This document shows positions 20,720 through 28,852 of a stretch of 64,000 nucleotides of DNA, in pieces (positions within the stretch are counted from its first letter, which is position 1; every line of letters starts with the position of its first letter). The position numbers and the translations under genes are program-made. The DNA lies in the NCBI GenBank assembly GCA_963575745.1, contig CAUYUJ010009513.1, positions 1 through 64,000 on the forward strand, given 5' to 3'. This stretch comes from Prorocentrum cordatum (taxonomy: Eukaryota; Sar; Dinophyceae; Prorocentrales; Prorocentraceae). The notes under the pieces are model-generated. The model made no database searches, was not told the DNA's origin, and saw nothing but the letters and a program-made list of their open reading frames with translations.

Positions 20720-21130
20720 CTCGATTGGAGTTCCGACCGTGCCCCGCGCCCCTCCGCCCTGTGGCCCCCGTCTGCTGAACATTCCGACCGACCGACCGAC
20801 CGTGCCCCGCGCGACTCCGCCCCGTAGCCCCCGTCTGCTTATTCCGACCGACCGACCGTGCCCCACCCCTGCCCGACCGCCTGCTCCCCCCCGCGCCCCT
20901 CCGCCCCGCGGCCCCCGTCCGCTTATTCTGACCGACCGACCGACCTTGCAGACCCCTCCGCCCCCCCCGTCCCCTGCCCCCCCCCCCCCTCCGCCCTGTG
21001 GCCCCCGCCTGCCGACCGTGCCCCCCCTCCCCTCTCTCCGGCCACGCCCCTGTCCCGCCCTTCCTTCCGCCCCGTGGCCACCCCGCTTGCTTATTCCGAC
21101 CGACCGACCGTGCCCCCCCCCGCTCCAGCC
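20720..21130 (+). repeat. GACCGACC minisatellite
   Basis: Degenerate roughly 70-bp units, each with CCCCTCCGCCC, GTGGCCCCCGTCTGC, TTATTCCGACCGACCGACC and GTGCCCC. Five to six units decay to the right into C-runs. Confidence 0.85.
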
Positions 21131-21450
21131 GTGGCCCTCCCCCCCGAGCCCGCACGATGGGCCAAAAAGGATCCGGGCAGCTCAAGATTGCTCGAAGACA
21201 GCCCAAAAGAGCCCCAGACGGGTCCACGCAAGACCCCCAATAAGCCCCAGAGACGCCCAATAGCACCATGGCCCCGAAGAGTCATAGGAACGCCACTAGC
21301 TCACAGTGTCATAACAAGTTCTTCACGCCATAGCTCAGCGTGTCGCAGCACTCGCGCGCTTCCCCGAAACTACCACAGGTTGGTGCCACCTCCATCTCCC
21401 AGTGTCCCACATCCGTGATTGTATGATCCTTGGCACGCGTGCCTCTTGTA

Positions 21451-21815
21451 TGTATGTATGCATGTATGTATGTAGGTAGGTATGTATGTATGTACATATA
21501 CACATATATGTATATGTATGTATGTCTGTAAGTATGTATGTATGTATGTATGTATGTATGTATGCATGCATGCATGCATGCATACATGCATGCATGCATG
21601 TATGTATGTATGTATGTATGTATGTATGAATGTATGTATGTATGTATGTATGTATGTAGGTATGTAGGTATGTTTGTGTGTTGGTATGTTTGTGTGTTTG
21701 TATGTATGTATGTGTGTATGTATGTATGTATGTATGTATGTATGTATGCATGTATGTATGTATGTATCTATGTTTGTATGTATGTATGTATGTATGTATG
21801 TATGTATGTACATGT
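21451..21815 (+). repeat. (TATG)n tetranucleotide array
   Basis: About 365 bp of TATG/GTAT with GCAT blocks (21561-21600) and TTTG variants. Reads as Cys-Met-Tyr-Val in the forward frames. Confidence 0.97.
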
Positions 21816-22138
21816 ATATACACACATATACGAGTGGCACGTGTGTGCCCAGGCTCATACAGAAAAACGAGGTCGCACTCGAGCGCAAGTGGGGTTGCCA
21901 CACCTTGCGATCTGTGTACCAGGGCCTCCCAGGAAGCCTCAGGAGGCCCGACTTGGATACCAGAAGAGGCTCCAGGAGGCCCCACGATTGTGAGTGTTGT
22001 GTGGGTGTGTGTGTGTGTGTGATGTGTGCTCTGTGTTGTGCGTGTTTTCTGTGCGTTGTAGGTGTTGTGTGTGTGTTATGTTTGTCTAGCGTGTGATGTG
22101 TTGGGTGTGATTTGTGTCTCTGTGTGTGCATGCAGTTC

Positions 22139-22385
22139 TGAGGCCCCAGGAGGCCCCAGGCGGCCTCAGGAGGCCCAAGGAGACCCCAGGAGGCTCCAGG
22201 AGGCCCCAAGAGGCTCCGGGAGGCCGCAGGAGGCCCCAGGAGGCCCCAGGAGGTTCCAGGAGGCCCCCAGGAGGCTCCGAGGCGGGGTCTGGGGTGCCAG
22301 AAGGTACAGAAAACCCAGGAGGCTCCAGGAGGTTCCAGGAGGCCCCCAGGAGGCTCCGAGGCCGGGTCTGGGGTACCAGAAGGTA
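22139..22385 (+). repeat. CCAGGAGGC minisatellite with duplicated end
   Basis: Degenerate 10-12-bp units CCAGGAGGCC. A roughly 65-bp block ending GGGTCTGGGGTGCCAGAAGG is duplicated at about 22250-22310 and 22325-22385. Confidence 0.88.
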
Positions 22386-22494
22386 CGTCGGGGCTCGATT
22401 TTGGGAGGATGTCTCTGGCGAAACCGCCATTCTCTGAGAATCGGGGTCAAAATCATTGAATGTGTGTTTGAAGGTTTTATGTTAAAATGTTGAA

Positions 22495-22572
22495 CTTCCC
22501 ATGTGTTTTTGGACCCTGACGTCACGATCTGTGTGAGGGGTGCCACCGACTTTCAGAAATTCGAGGATTTCC
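22495..22572 (+). repeat. Solo, diverged copy of the 73-bp satellite unit
   Basis: CCATGTGTTTTTGGACCCTG, then GATCTGTGTGAGGGGTG, then CACCGACTTTCAGAAAT parallels the 73-bp monomer arrayed at 51035-51744, some 28 kb away. It is a single unit with several substitutions. Confidence 0.75.
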
Positions 22573-22654
22573 CTAGCGAAACGGCCAGAAAAGTCGCGAA
22601 CGACGCGGCGCGTGTGCATTCATCGCCTCTGAGCTCTACTCCCTCGGAGAGGTC

Positions 22655-22715
22655 CGTATGAGAATACATATACATGCATGCATGCATACATACATATTTA
22701 CATACACACACACAG
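22655..22715. repeat. CATA/CATG microsatellite
   Basis: TACATGCATGCATGCATACA followed by TTTACATACACACACACA. Confidence 0.85.
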
Positions 22716-22725
22716 ACATCAACCT

Positions 22726-23200
22726 GTAGCACCCCGCAGATGCGAATAAGAGTGAGGGGGCGGTGGGGACGTCGGCTGTCTGCGAGACTCTGGAGAAGCC
22801 CGCTGCAGGCGCCGAAGTTTTATACATTATACAACGAGCCCGCCGCAGGCCCCGGTTTTTTCTTTAAATGAATGTGGGTAGGTCTCGGGGTGGGTCGCAA
22901 GTGGTTCGAAAGGGGGGTCGCGGGTGGGTCGCGGGTGGGTCGAGGATGAGTCGTGGGGTGGGTCGCGGGTGGGTCGCGGGGTGGGTCGCGGGTGGGTGGC
23001 GGGGTGGGTCGCGGGTGGGTCGCATGAGGGTCGCGGGTTGGTCGCGGGGTGGTCGCGGGTGGGTCGCAGGGTGGGTCGCGGGGTGAGTCGCGCGGTGGGT
23101 CGCGGGGTTGGTCGCGGGGTGGTCGCGGGGTGGTCGCGGGTGGGTCGCGGGGGGGACGACGACAACAACAAACAAACAAACAACAACGAAACAAGCATAA
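22726..23200 (+). repeat. Composite GGGTCGCGGGT minisatellite, copy 1
   Basis: Starts with TGTAGCACCCCGCAGATGCG-AATAAGAGT, then after about 100 bp a 290-bp GTGGGTCGCGGGTGGGTCGC array (22880-23153), then ACGACGACAACAACAAACAA. The same three parts in the same order occur at 60107-60700. Confidence 0.8.
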
Positions 23201-23287
23201 TCTTCACCGCGGATCCCCACTTCAGCCACGCACACAGGGATCATGAATGACCATTCGGCCCCCTCGCTCTGATTCGTATATGTATGT

Positions 23288-23396
23288 ATGCGTTGTACTT
23301 GTACGGAAATCTCGGCACGCGTTTCGGTGAAGGCCGCTCGTCCTGAGGTCCTCGTTTGCCTCTGGTCTCATCCGTAAACACGGTGGCTCAAAGCAA
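23288..23396 (+). repeat. Split direct repeat A1
   Basis: 109 bp, identical to 29762-29870 except for C/T at 23362. Ends with CACGGTGGCTCAAAGCAA. Positions 23371-23393 resemble the dinoflagellate spliced leader (17 of 22). The first ORF begins 23 bases after the repeat ends. Confidence 0.97.
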
Positions 23397-23418
23397 AGCA
23401 GGGCGTCGGGCCTCCCGC

Positions 23419-23931
23419 ATGGCTGGGCCCTTCGCCGTGCGAGTCCTGGAGTGGGCGGGCGGCGTGGCGGGCGCCTACCTGTCGCGGTGCCCCGCTTGCC
23501 CCGCGGTGCCGGACTGCCACTGCGCGGCGTGCCCGCCCTGCCCGGCACTGGCTTCGTGCTCGTGCCCGCCGTGCCCGGCGTGCCCGAGCTGCCCGGGCGG
23601 GGCCGCCGCGCCGGCAGCGCCGGCCTGGCCCCCGCCGGAGAGCCAGAGCTGCCCCGCGCCGACGGAGGTCGAGCGCGCCGGCGCTCCGGCCTGGGGCGGG
23701 CTGGGGCCGGGGTGGTGGTTGGTGCTCGGCGTGGTGCTCGGGTGCCTTCTCGCCGTGCTCGGCCAGGGGGTGGTGCGCGGCGGGCTGAGCTGCGCCAAGC
23801 GCCTGACGAAGGGCGAGGATGGCCGCGGCGCCGCCGAGGGCGAGGGAGTGGGCCTTCGTGCTGTACGCCGACGACGAGCACTTGTGGCACCAGAGGCTGA
23901 TTCTGGGGCTCGTGGGGTTGTCGGATTTTAG
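23419..23931 (+). CDS. Cys/Pro-rich single-pass membrane protein of the retrotransposon
   Basis: 170-residue ORF starting at the first ATG after A1. Residues 24-58 hold 11 Cys in CPACP/CPPCP spacing (CPACPAVPDCHCAACPPCP...), a Pro/Ala-rich spacer follows, residues 97-118 (PGWWLVLGVVLGCLLAVLG) form a convincing transmembrane helix, and the tail is basic (VRRRRAL). No clear cleavable signal peptide, though the N-terminus is mildly hydrophobic. It overlaps the Gag-like ORF by 113 bases in another frame. Similar Cys-x-x-Cys plus TM proteins upstream of Gag-like ORFs are in my memory of dinoflagellate predictions, but I know of no assigned function. It could be envelope-like, a membrane anchor for particle assembly, or a metal-binding factor. 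The absence of any stop in this frame supports coding; high GC weakens that argument. Confidence 0.6.
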   Translation: MAGPFAVRVLEWAGGVAGAYLSRCPACPAVPDCHCAACPPCPALASCSCPPCPACPSCPGGAAAPAAPAWPPPESQSCPAPTEVERAGAPAWGGLGPGWWLVLGVVLGCLLAVLGQGVVRGGLSCAKRLTKGEDGRGAAEGEGVGLRAVRRRRALVAPEADSGARGVVGF

Positions 23932-25069
23932 TTACGTCGTCCTGACCCCAGACGGCGACGTCTACGCGGAGGACTACGGGGACGACAGCGTGGACGTGGC
24001 CGCCGTCCGCTTCTCCGGGGCGTGGGCCGCGGTGCCCGCTGGGGTGCCTCCTGGGCGGGTGTACCGCTTCAGGCAGCAGCCGACAGCTCAGGAGCGGGCG
24101 CGGGCGCTGGCCGACGCCCAGGCGGAGGCGCAGGCCGAGTGCCAGCGGATCGCCGCCGCTCGAGGCGATCCGAGGCTGCTGGCGAACCTCGTCTTCCTGC
24201 GGCCGCTGCCGGTGCCGGGCGGGGCTCCGGCCGCGCCTCGGGCTGCTCGCATCGGGCCTCTGCAGGGGGCTGCGCCGGGCGCTGCCGCTGGGCCTCCTGT
24301 CGCCGAGTGGCGGGCGGCGATGGCGGCCGGGCCCTACCGGTACGGCGACGTCGTGACCGACCACTCGAGGAGCGGGCTGGCCGTCGGCAAGCGGGACATC
24401 CACGTACTCCCGGATGGCGTCGGGATCTTCGTCGAGCACGTCGACCCAACCGACGAGGCCGAGTTTTTCGATCGGGCGGTGGCCACGGATGCTCGGATCA
24501 CACCGATCCGCCGCAACCGCCAGGACAAGCGGGAGCGGACCTGGGCGGAGATGACGGCCGTCCTGAAGCAGGAGAGCTTCGGGGCCGACTGGCAGCTGCC
24601 GGGGCCGCGCTCGAGCTTGTGGTGCATAGAGTTCATCAACCAGGAGGGGAGCGGGCTGCTGGGCCACCACGAGCGTTTCAAGACGGCCTGCCGTCTCGAC
24701 TGGAACTCGTGGGGGGTCTTCGAGCATTTCAACATCTGCCAGGCCCTGACCCAGGGGCTGCTGGTGGACCAGCTGGACGGGAGCAACCTGATCATGGTCG
24801 AGTACCAGTTCCGGCGGCTCCAGACGATAGAGTTCGGCCACTCCGAGCGGGCGAGGGAGGCGGAGTCGAAGAGCTACCAGGGGAAGATGTCGTTGGAGGA
24901 GCAGCACGCGTTCGCTGGGACCACGAGGGCCTCGTCAACGCTCATGATCTGCCCGGACTTGCTGGACTACGTCCGCACCGAGGTGGAGCGGGAGGCGAAG
25001 CTGGCCAAGAACCTGAGAGTTGCACGAGAAGAGCGGGAGGCCCTCCGCAAAGGGCCCAAGGAGAAATGA
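23819..25069 (+). CDS. Gag-like protein of the retrotransposon
   Basis: 416-residue ORF with an ATG start. The N-terminus carries WAFVLYADDEHLWHQRL and YVVLTPDGDVYAEDY, an Ala/Glu/Gln-rich helical segment follows (about residues 90-120), and the C-terminal half is more conserved-looking: GPRSSLWCIEFINQEG near 263-278, HHERFKTACRL near 285, and TLMICPDLLDYV near 374-385, ending in a highly charged coiled tail. I recognise this as the common dinoflagellate retroelement protein preceding this RT type. It has no zinc knuckle. Position and the absence of enzymatic motifs imply a Gag-like structural role (inference). It starts inside the membrane-protein ORF and stops 218 bases before the likely RT start, so it needs its own initiation. 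Confidence 0.8.
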   Translation: MAAAPPRAREWAFVLYADDEHLWHQRLILGLVGLSDFSYVVLTPDGDVYAEDYGDDSVDVAAVRFSGAWAAVPAGVPPGRVYRFRQQPTAQERARALADAQAEAQAECQRIAAARGDPRLLANLVFLRPLPVPGGAPAAPRAARIGPLQGAAPGAAAGPPVAEWRAAMAAGPYRYGDVVTDHSRSGLAVGKRDIHVLPDGVGIFVEHVDPTDEAEFFDRAVATDARITPIRRNRQDKRERTWAEMTAVLKQESFGADWQLPGPRSSLWCIEFINQEGSGLLGHHERFKTACRLDWNSWGVFEHFNICQALTQGLLVDQLDGSNLIMVEYQFRRLQTIEFGHSERAREAESKSYQGKMSLEEQHAFAGTTRASSTLMICPDLLDYVRTEVEREAKLAKNLRVAREEREALRKGPKEK

Positions 25070-25190
25070 CTCCTGACTCGCGCCGGCTGGGCCCTTCAGG
25101 GGCGGGGTCCAGCCGCCTGCCGAGCCCCAGGCCGCCCCTCGCTGGTGGCCGCAGTTTTGACGCGGGTGACGACCGCCATGTTCCCCGCGA

Positions 25191-25216
25191 TCTTTTTCCT
25201 CTGCCACGTCGGCCAG
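25191..25216 (+). promoter_or_regulatory. Possible trans-splice acceptor before the RT ORF
   Basis: A pyrimidine tract TCTTTTTCCTCTGCC (25191-25205) followed by CAG at 25214-25216 lies about 70 bases before the candidate RT start. Dinoflagellate mRNAs receive a 5' leader at such AG sites, which could give the RT ORF its own message. Speculative. Confidence 0.25.
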
Positions 25217-25287
25217 TCGGCGCCTTCTCCGGGGAGACAGGCGCCGTTAGCAGGTCGGTGCGGCAGCGGGTTGGCGCGCGTGCTGCT

Positions 25288-27480
25288 ATGGAGCTGGACT
25301 GTGACCGAGCGGTGCGCAGCCTCAACGGGATGTTCTCGCATGCGCCTCAGCCGGCTCTTGGCCAGGGCGCGCCAGCCTGTGCTTTCGTCTCGCGCGCGCA
25401 GCGCGAGGCCATCGACTTCGTCGAGGAGTCGGTGCGGGCCCTGGGAGCGCCGCCCCCGGGGCTCACCCCCGCAGAGGCTCTTCGGAAGCTTCGCGTGGCG
25501 AGCTGGTACGACGTGGACTCTGCCAAGCTCGGATCCTACCGCCCCGACGCGATCTCACTGCCCTCTGGCGCGGTTCGGCCGATTCCGCTGGAGACTCTGT
25601 GGGGGAGCGGCGGGAGTGACACCGTGAAGGATTTTATATCACAGAATTTGCTGTGCTCCGAGAGGGCGAAGCAGCGACTGCAGGGCGTGGGGCTGGAGCG
25701 GGCGTACTCTGACCCAGCCTTGCGGCGTCGGGGTGCGTATGAGGAATTCATTCGTATGTTGCAAGAGCGTGGCCTCGTCGACTTCGCCGAGTCTGGCATC
25801 GAGTCCGTCGAGGCCTTCTTCGTGGAGAAGAAAGACCAGAGGCTGCGCATGGTGATAGACTGCCGGAGGGCCAACGCTTGGTTCGCTGAGCCGGCCGGAG
25901 TGAGCCTGTGCACGGGCGATGCCCTTTCGAGGTTGGAGCTGGGCCTCAACGACGAGCTCCACATCCAGGGTGCCGACCTCAGCGACGCCTTTTACCACAT
26001 GGGCTTGCCTGAGGAGCTGAGGGGGTACTTCTCCTTCCGACCCGTGCGCGCCTCGGCGGTTGGCATCAAGCTCCTCGGCGGGGAGCCACTCGGCCGGGGC
26101 GCTCTTGTCACGCCGCGCCTGGCCGTGCTGCCGATGGGGTGGAGCTGGGCGCTGTGGTGGTGCCAGCGCGTGCATGAGCGCACCAGCGTCGAGGCCGGCG
26201 CCTGCCCCGAGCAGCGGATCGTCGACCACCGGCCGCCGCCGCCGATGACGCCGGGCGCCCACCTGGAGTACGTCGACAACTTCATCGCGATCGGCACCGA
26301 CTCCGAGTGGGTGGCGGCGCTCGTGCGGCGCGTGTCTGACGCGCTGCGCGCCCGCGGGCTCGAGGTGAAGGCCGAGGACCATGCTGGCGAGCTGCCTGGT
26401 GAGTCGGAGGCGCTGGGGTGGTGCATTGACCGAGGACGGTGCATCGTGCGGCCCACGCGGGCCCGGCTGTGGCGTGCGCGCCTGGCCGTTCGAGGTGTCC
26501 TCGGCCGTGGCCGTCTTCGGGGACGCGACCTCGAGAAGCTCCTCGGGCATCTGGTATTTATATCTCTTATCAAGCGCGAGGGCATGTCTCTGTTCTGGAG
26601 CTGCTACGCCTTTGTCCGCAAGTGCTATGACAAGGAGACCGGACTTTGGCCTGCTGTCCGGCGTGAGCTGGAGTACTGGGACGGCATCGCTCCCCTCTTG
26701 TGGCGCAGCCTCCGTTCGCCTTGGACTGACGAGCTCATCGTGGTCGACGCGAGCGAGTGGGGCATCGGGGCTTGCGCTGCCCCTGCCCCCGCTTCGCTGG
26801 TGCAGAGGCTGGGCCACGTCTCCGAGCGCTGGAGGTGGCACCATGGGCTGGCCGGCTCCGCGCCACGCCGGCACGCGGGGGCCGCGGCGGCCGCCGCCGC
26901 GCTGGCGGGCGATCCCGCCGACGCTGCGCCGTGGATGCTGGGAGCGGAGGCGGTCGCGGCCGCGGGCTTTCCTCCGCGGCATGCCGGCGGCGACGGGCTG
27001 GGGGGGGAGGATTCCGCCCTCCATAGTCACAACCCCCAGACCCAGGCCGCCGGCGCAGCCGAGGGGGCCGCCGGGAGCGCGTTCGACGAGGTGCCGCCGG
27101 ACGTGATCAAGCTGCCCTGGCGCACCGTGGGGCGCCACCGCTGGCGCTGGCCGGAGGAGAGCATGCCGGTCGCCGAGGCGAGGGCCGTGCTGCACGGGCT
27201 CCAGCATCTCGTGAGAGCCTCGCGGCACCGTGGCCGGCGCGTCGTGGTGCTGGGCGACTCTTTGAGCGCGGCCGGGGCCGTGGATCGTTTCAGGAGCAGT
27301 TCTTGCAAAATGCTCCGAGTCACTCAGGCCATCGCCGCCGTCACCCTTGTCACTGCCACCACCCTCCACTACCGCTGGCTGCCCTCAGAGTGGAATGCAG
27401 CCGACAACCCCTCGAGGGGGCGTTTCTCCCCCTCGACCCCCCAGCCGCTGCTGCCTCGGGCCAAGTCTGGCGCGGCGGGG
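25288..27480 (+). CDS. Reverse transcriptase - RNase H of the retrotransposon
   Basis: Frame opens from the ATG at 25288 (MELDCDRAV). RT: RMVIDCRRAN (fingers), GADLSDAFYHM with Asp230/Asp233 (motif A), LPMGWSWALWW (motif B) and EYVDNFIA with Tyr328-Val-Asp330-Asn331 (motif C, YVDN rather than YxDD). The thumb-like LLGHLVFISLIKREG follows. RNase H: Asp487 (LIVVDASEWG), Glu630 (VAEARAVL), Asp657 (VLGDSLSAAG) and Asp706 (EWNAADNPSRG), a full catalytic set. This domain content and order fit DIRS-like polyproteins. No stop occurs in this frame until 29611-29613, so the domain end (about 27480, where sequence becomes Ala/Pro/Arg-rich) is a judgement. The frame later reaches the methyltransferase-like domain. 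No protease or integrase of retroviral type is present. Confidence 0.93.
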
Positions 27481-28852
27481 CCAGGCGCCGCTGGGCCGCC
27501 CGGGAAGCCTGCCGATGTTGGCGCGGGCGCGGCCGCCCGCGGCGCCGCCGCGCGCCCAGACGGCCTCGGCGACGCTGACCCGGTCTACGTTCAGGCCTCC
27601 GGGGACGTCGAGGCCGCCAGCCGCCGTGCGCGTCGCCGGGGCGCCGCTGCCCTCGGCCCCGGATGCGCCCGCTCGGCGCGCGGCGGCTCGGGCGAGGGGC
27701 CCGCGGCGGCGTCCTGCCGCGGCGAGCCCGCCAGCGAGGAAGCGGCGTCGGGTGGCGGCGACTGCGGCGGCGGCGGCGCGCCGGCGCTCCGCGGCCGTGC
27801 AGCTGCCGGGCCTGAGCGTGCTGGAGACGGGATCGATCACGGCGGCGACGCGGGCGCAGTACGTGGAGGCTTTCGACGGCTTCCAGGCTTGGATGGCAGA
27901 GCGGGGCGTGCAGCCCACGACGCTGGACGACTACGACGAGCAGCTGGTCCTCCGCCTGGACGAGCTCTACCTGGACGGCGAGGGGATCGGGGCCGGGCAG
28001 AAGCTCTTCGCGTCGGTGCTCTTCTTCCTGGGGCTGACGAAGGCGGCGGGCTCGCCGATGGCGCGAGCGCGGCGGGCGCTGCGCGGGTTCCGTCGGCTGG
28101 CGCCGCCCACCTCGCGGCTCCCGCTCCCCTTCGAGCTGTTGGCCGCGCTGGTAAGCTACCTCGTGAGCGTCTCGAAGCTCGAGGCGGCGCTCGTGCTGTG
28201 GCTGAGCTTCGAGCTGTACTTGCGCCCAAGCGAGCCGTACCACATCCGGGCCACCGACTTGGTTCGCCCGGCTCGCGGCCGCCTGGGACACGACAGCTGG
28301 AGCGTGACTCTGCACGCCGCCGAGACGGAGGTGCTCTCGAAGACCGCCGAGTACGACGAGGCGCTGAAGCTGGACCTGCCGCGGCAGGAGCTGCTGGGCC
28401 CGGCGCTGGAGGCCTCCGTGACCGCGCGGCTCGGCCCCGACTGGCGGAGGCCTCGCCCCACGGCGGCGCGCGGCGCCGGCGCGGGCGGCCGCGCGAGCGG
28501 CGCGGCCCCGGAGCCTCTGCTGTTCGCGATCACGCAGCGCGAGGTCTCGAGCGCCCTCTCGGCCGCCGCCAAGGCCTTCGGGATCGAGAAGTTCCTGCCC
28601 GGCCTGCACCCTTACATGCTCAGGCACGGGGGCGCGTCTCACGACTACGGCAGCAAGGCCAGGTCCCTCGTCGACGTCCAGCGCAGAGGCCGGTGGCAGT
28701 CGTGGCATTCGGTCCGCCGATACGAGAAAGGCGCTCGCCTGTCGCAGGTGCTGCAGATGGTGCCCGCTGCGATGCAGGACCACGCAGCGCGGTGCGCCGA
28801 CTCGCTCGGCGAGATCGTGTCTGGCCGGCGCTGCCCATTTACGCCTCCCTGA
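27395..28852 (+). CDS. Tyrosine recombinase (integrase) of the retrotransposon
   Basis: 485 residues if started at the ATG at 27395, overlapping the end of RNase H in the +1 frame. The first 130 or so residues are Pro/Ala/Arg-rich. A SAM-like core-binding domain follows (ITAATRAQYVEAFDGFQAWM), then the catalytic domain: Arg277 (LYLRPSEPYHI), Tyr407-x-x-Arg410 (HPYMLRHGGASHD), Trp434 (GRWQSW) and nucleophile Tyr443 (SVRRYEKG), 9 residues after the Trp as in the H/W...Y spacing of the family. The usual His of HxxR is Tyr here. Joins element circles to target DNA in DIRS-type elements. Stops at 28850-28852, inside the start of the methyltransferase-like region in another frame. Confidence 0.92.
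   Translation: MQPTTPRGGVSPPRPPSRCCLGPSLARRGQAPLGRPGSLPMLARARPPAAPPRAQTASATLTRSTFRPPGTSRPPAAVRVAGAPLPSAPDAPARRAAARARGPRRRPAAASPPARKRRRVAATAAAAARRRSAAVQLPGLSVLETGSITAATRAQYVEAFDGFQAWMAERGVQPTTLDDYDEQLVLRLDELYLDGEGIGAGQKLFASVLFFLGLTKAAGSPMARARRALRGFRRLAPPTSRLPLPFELLAALVSYLVSVSKLEAALVLWLSFELYLRPSEPYHIRATDLVRPARGRLGHDSWSVTLHAAETEVLSKTAEYDEALKLDLPRQELLGPALEASVTARLGPDWRRPRPTAARGAGAGGRASGAAPEPLLFAITQREVSSALSAAAKAFGIEKFLPGLHPYMLRHGGASHDYGSKARSLVDVQRRGRWQSWHSVRRYEKGARLSQVLQMVPAAMQDHAARCADSLGEIVSGRRCPFTPP

Noticed and set aside
23222-24907. 561-codon minus-strand frame opposite the Gag-like gene
   Set aside because: A GC-driven shadow of the plus-strand genes. It would need transcription against the element and lacks motifs.
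28230-28240. Retroviral-type DDE integrase or LTRs for the 23.3-30.1 kb element
   Set aside because: No HHCC or DDE integrase motif and no long terminal repeats. The recombinase R...R...W...Y set and split direct repeats point to a DIRS-order element.
27350-28783. 477-codon minus-strand frame opposite the recombinase
   Set aside because: It is the complement of a GC-rich gene whose catalytic motifs are clear on the plus strand. The minus reading is Arg/Gly/Ala/Gln-rich with no motif.
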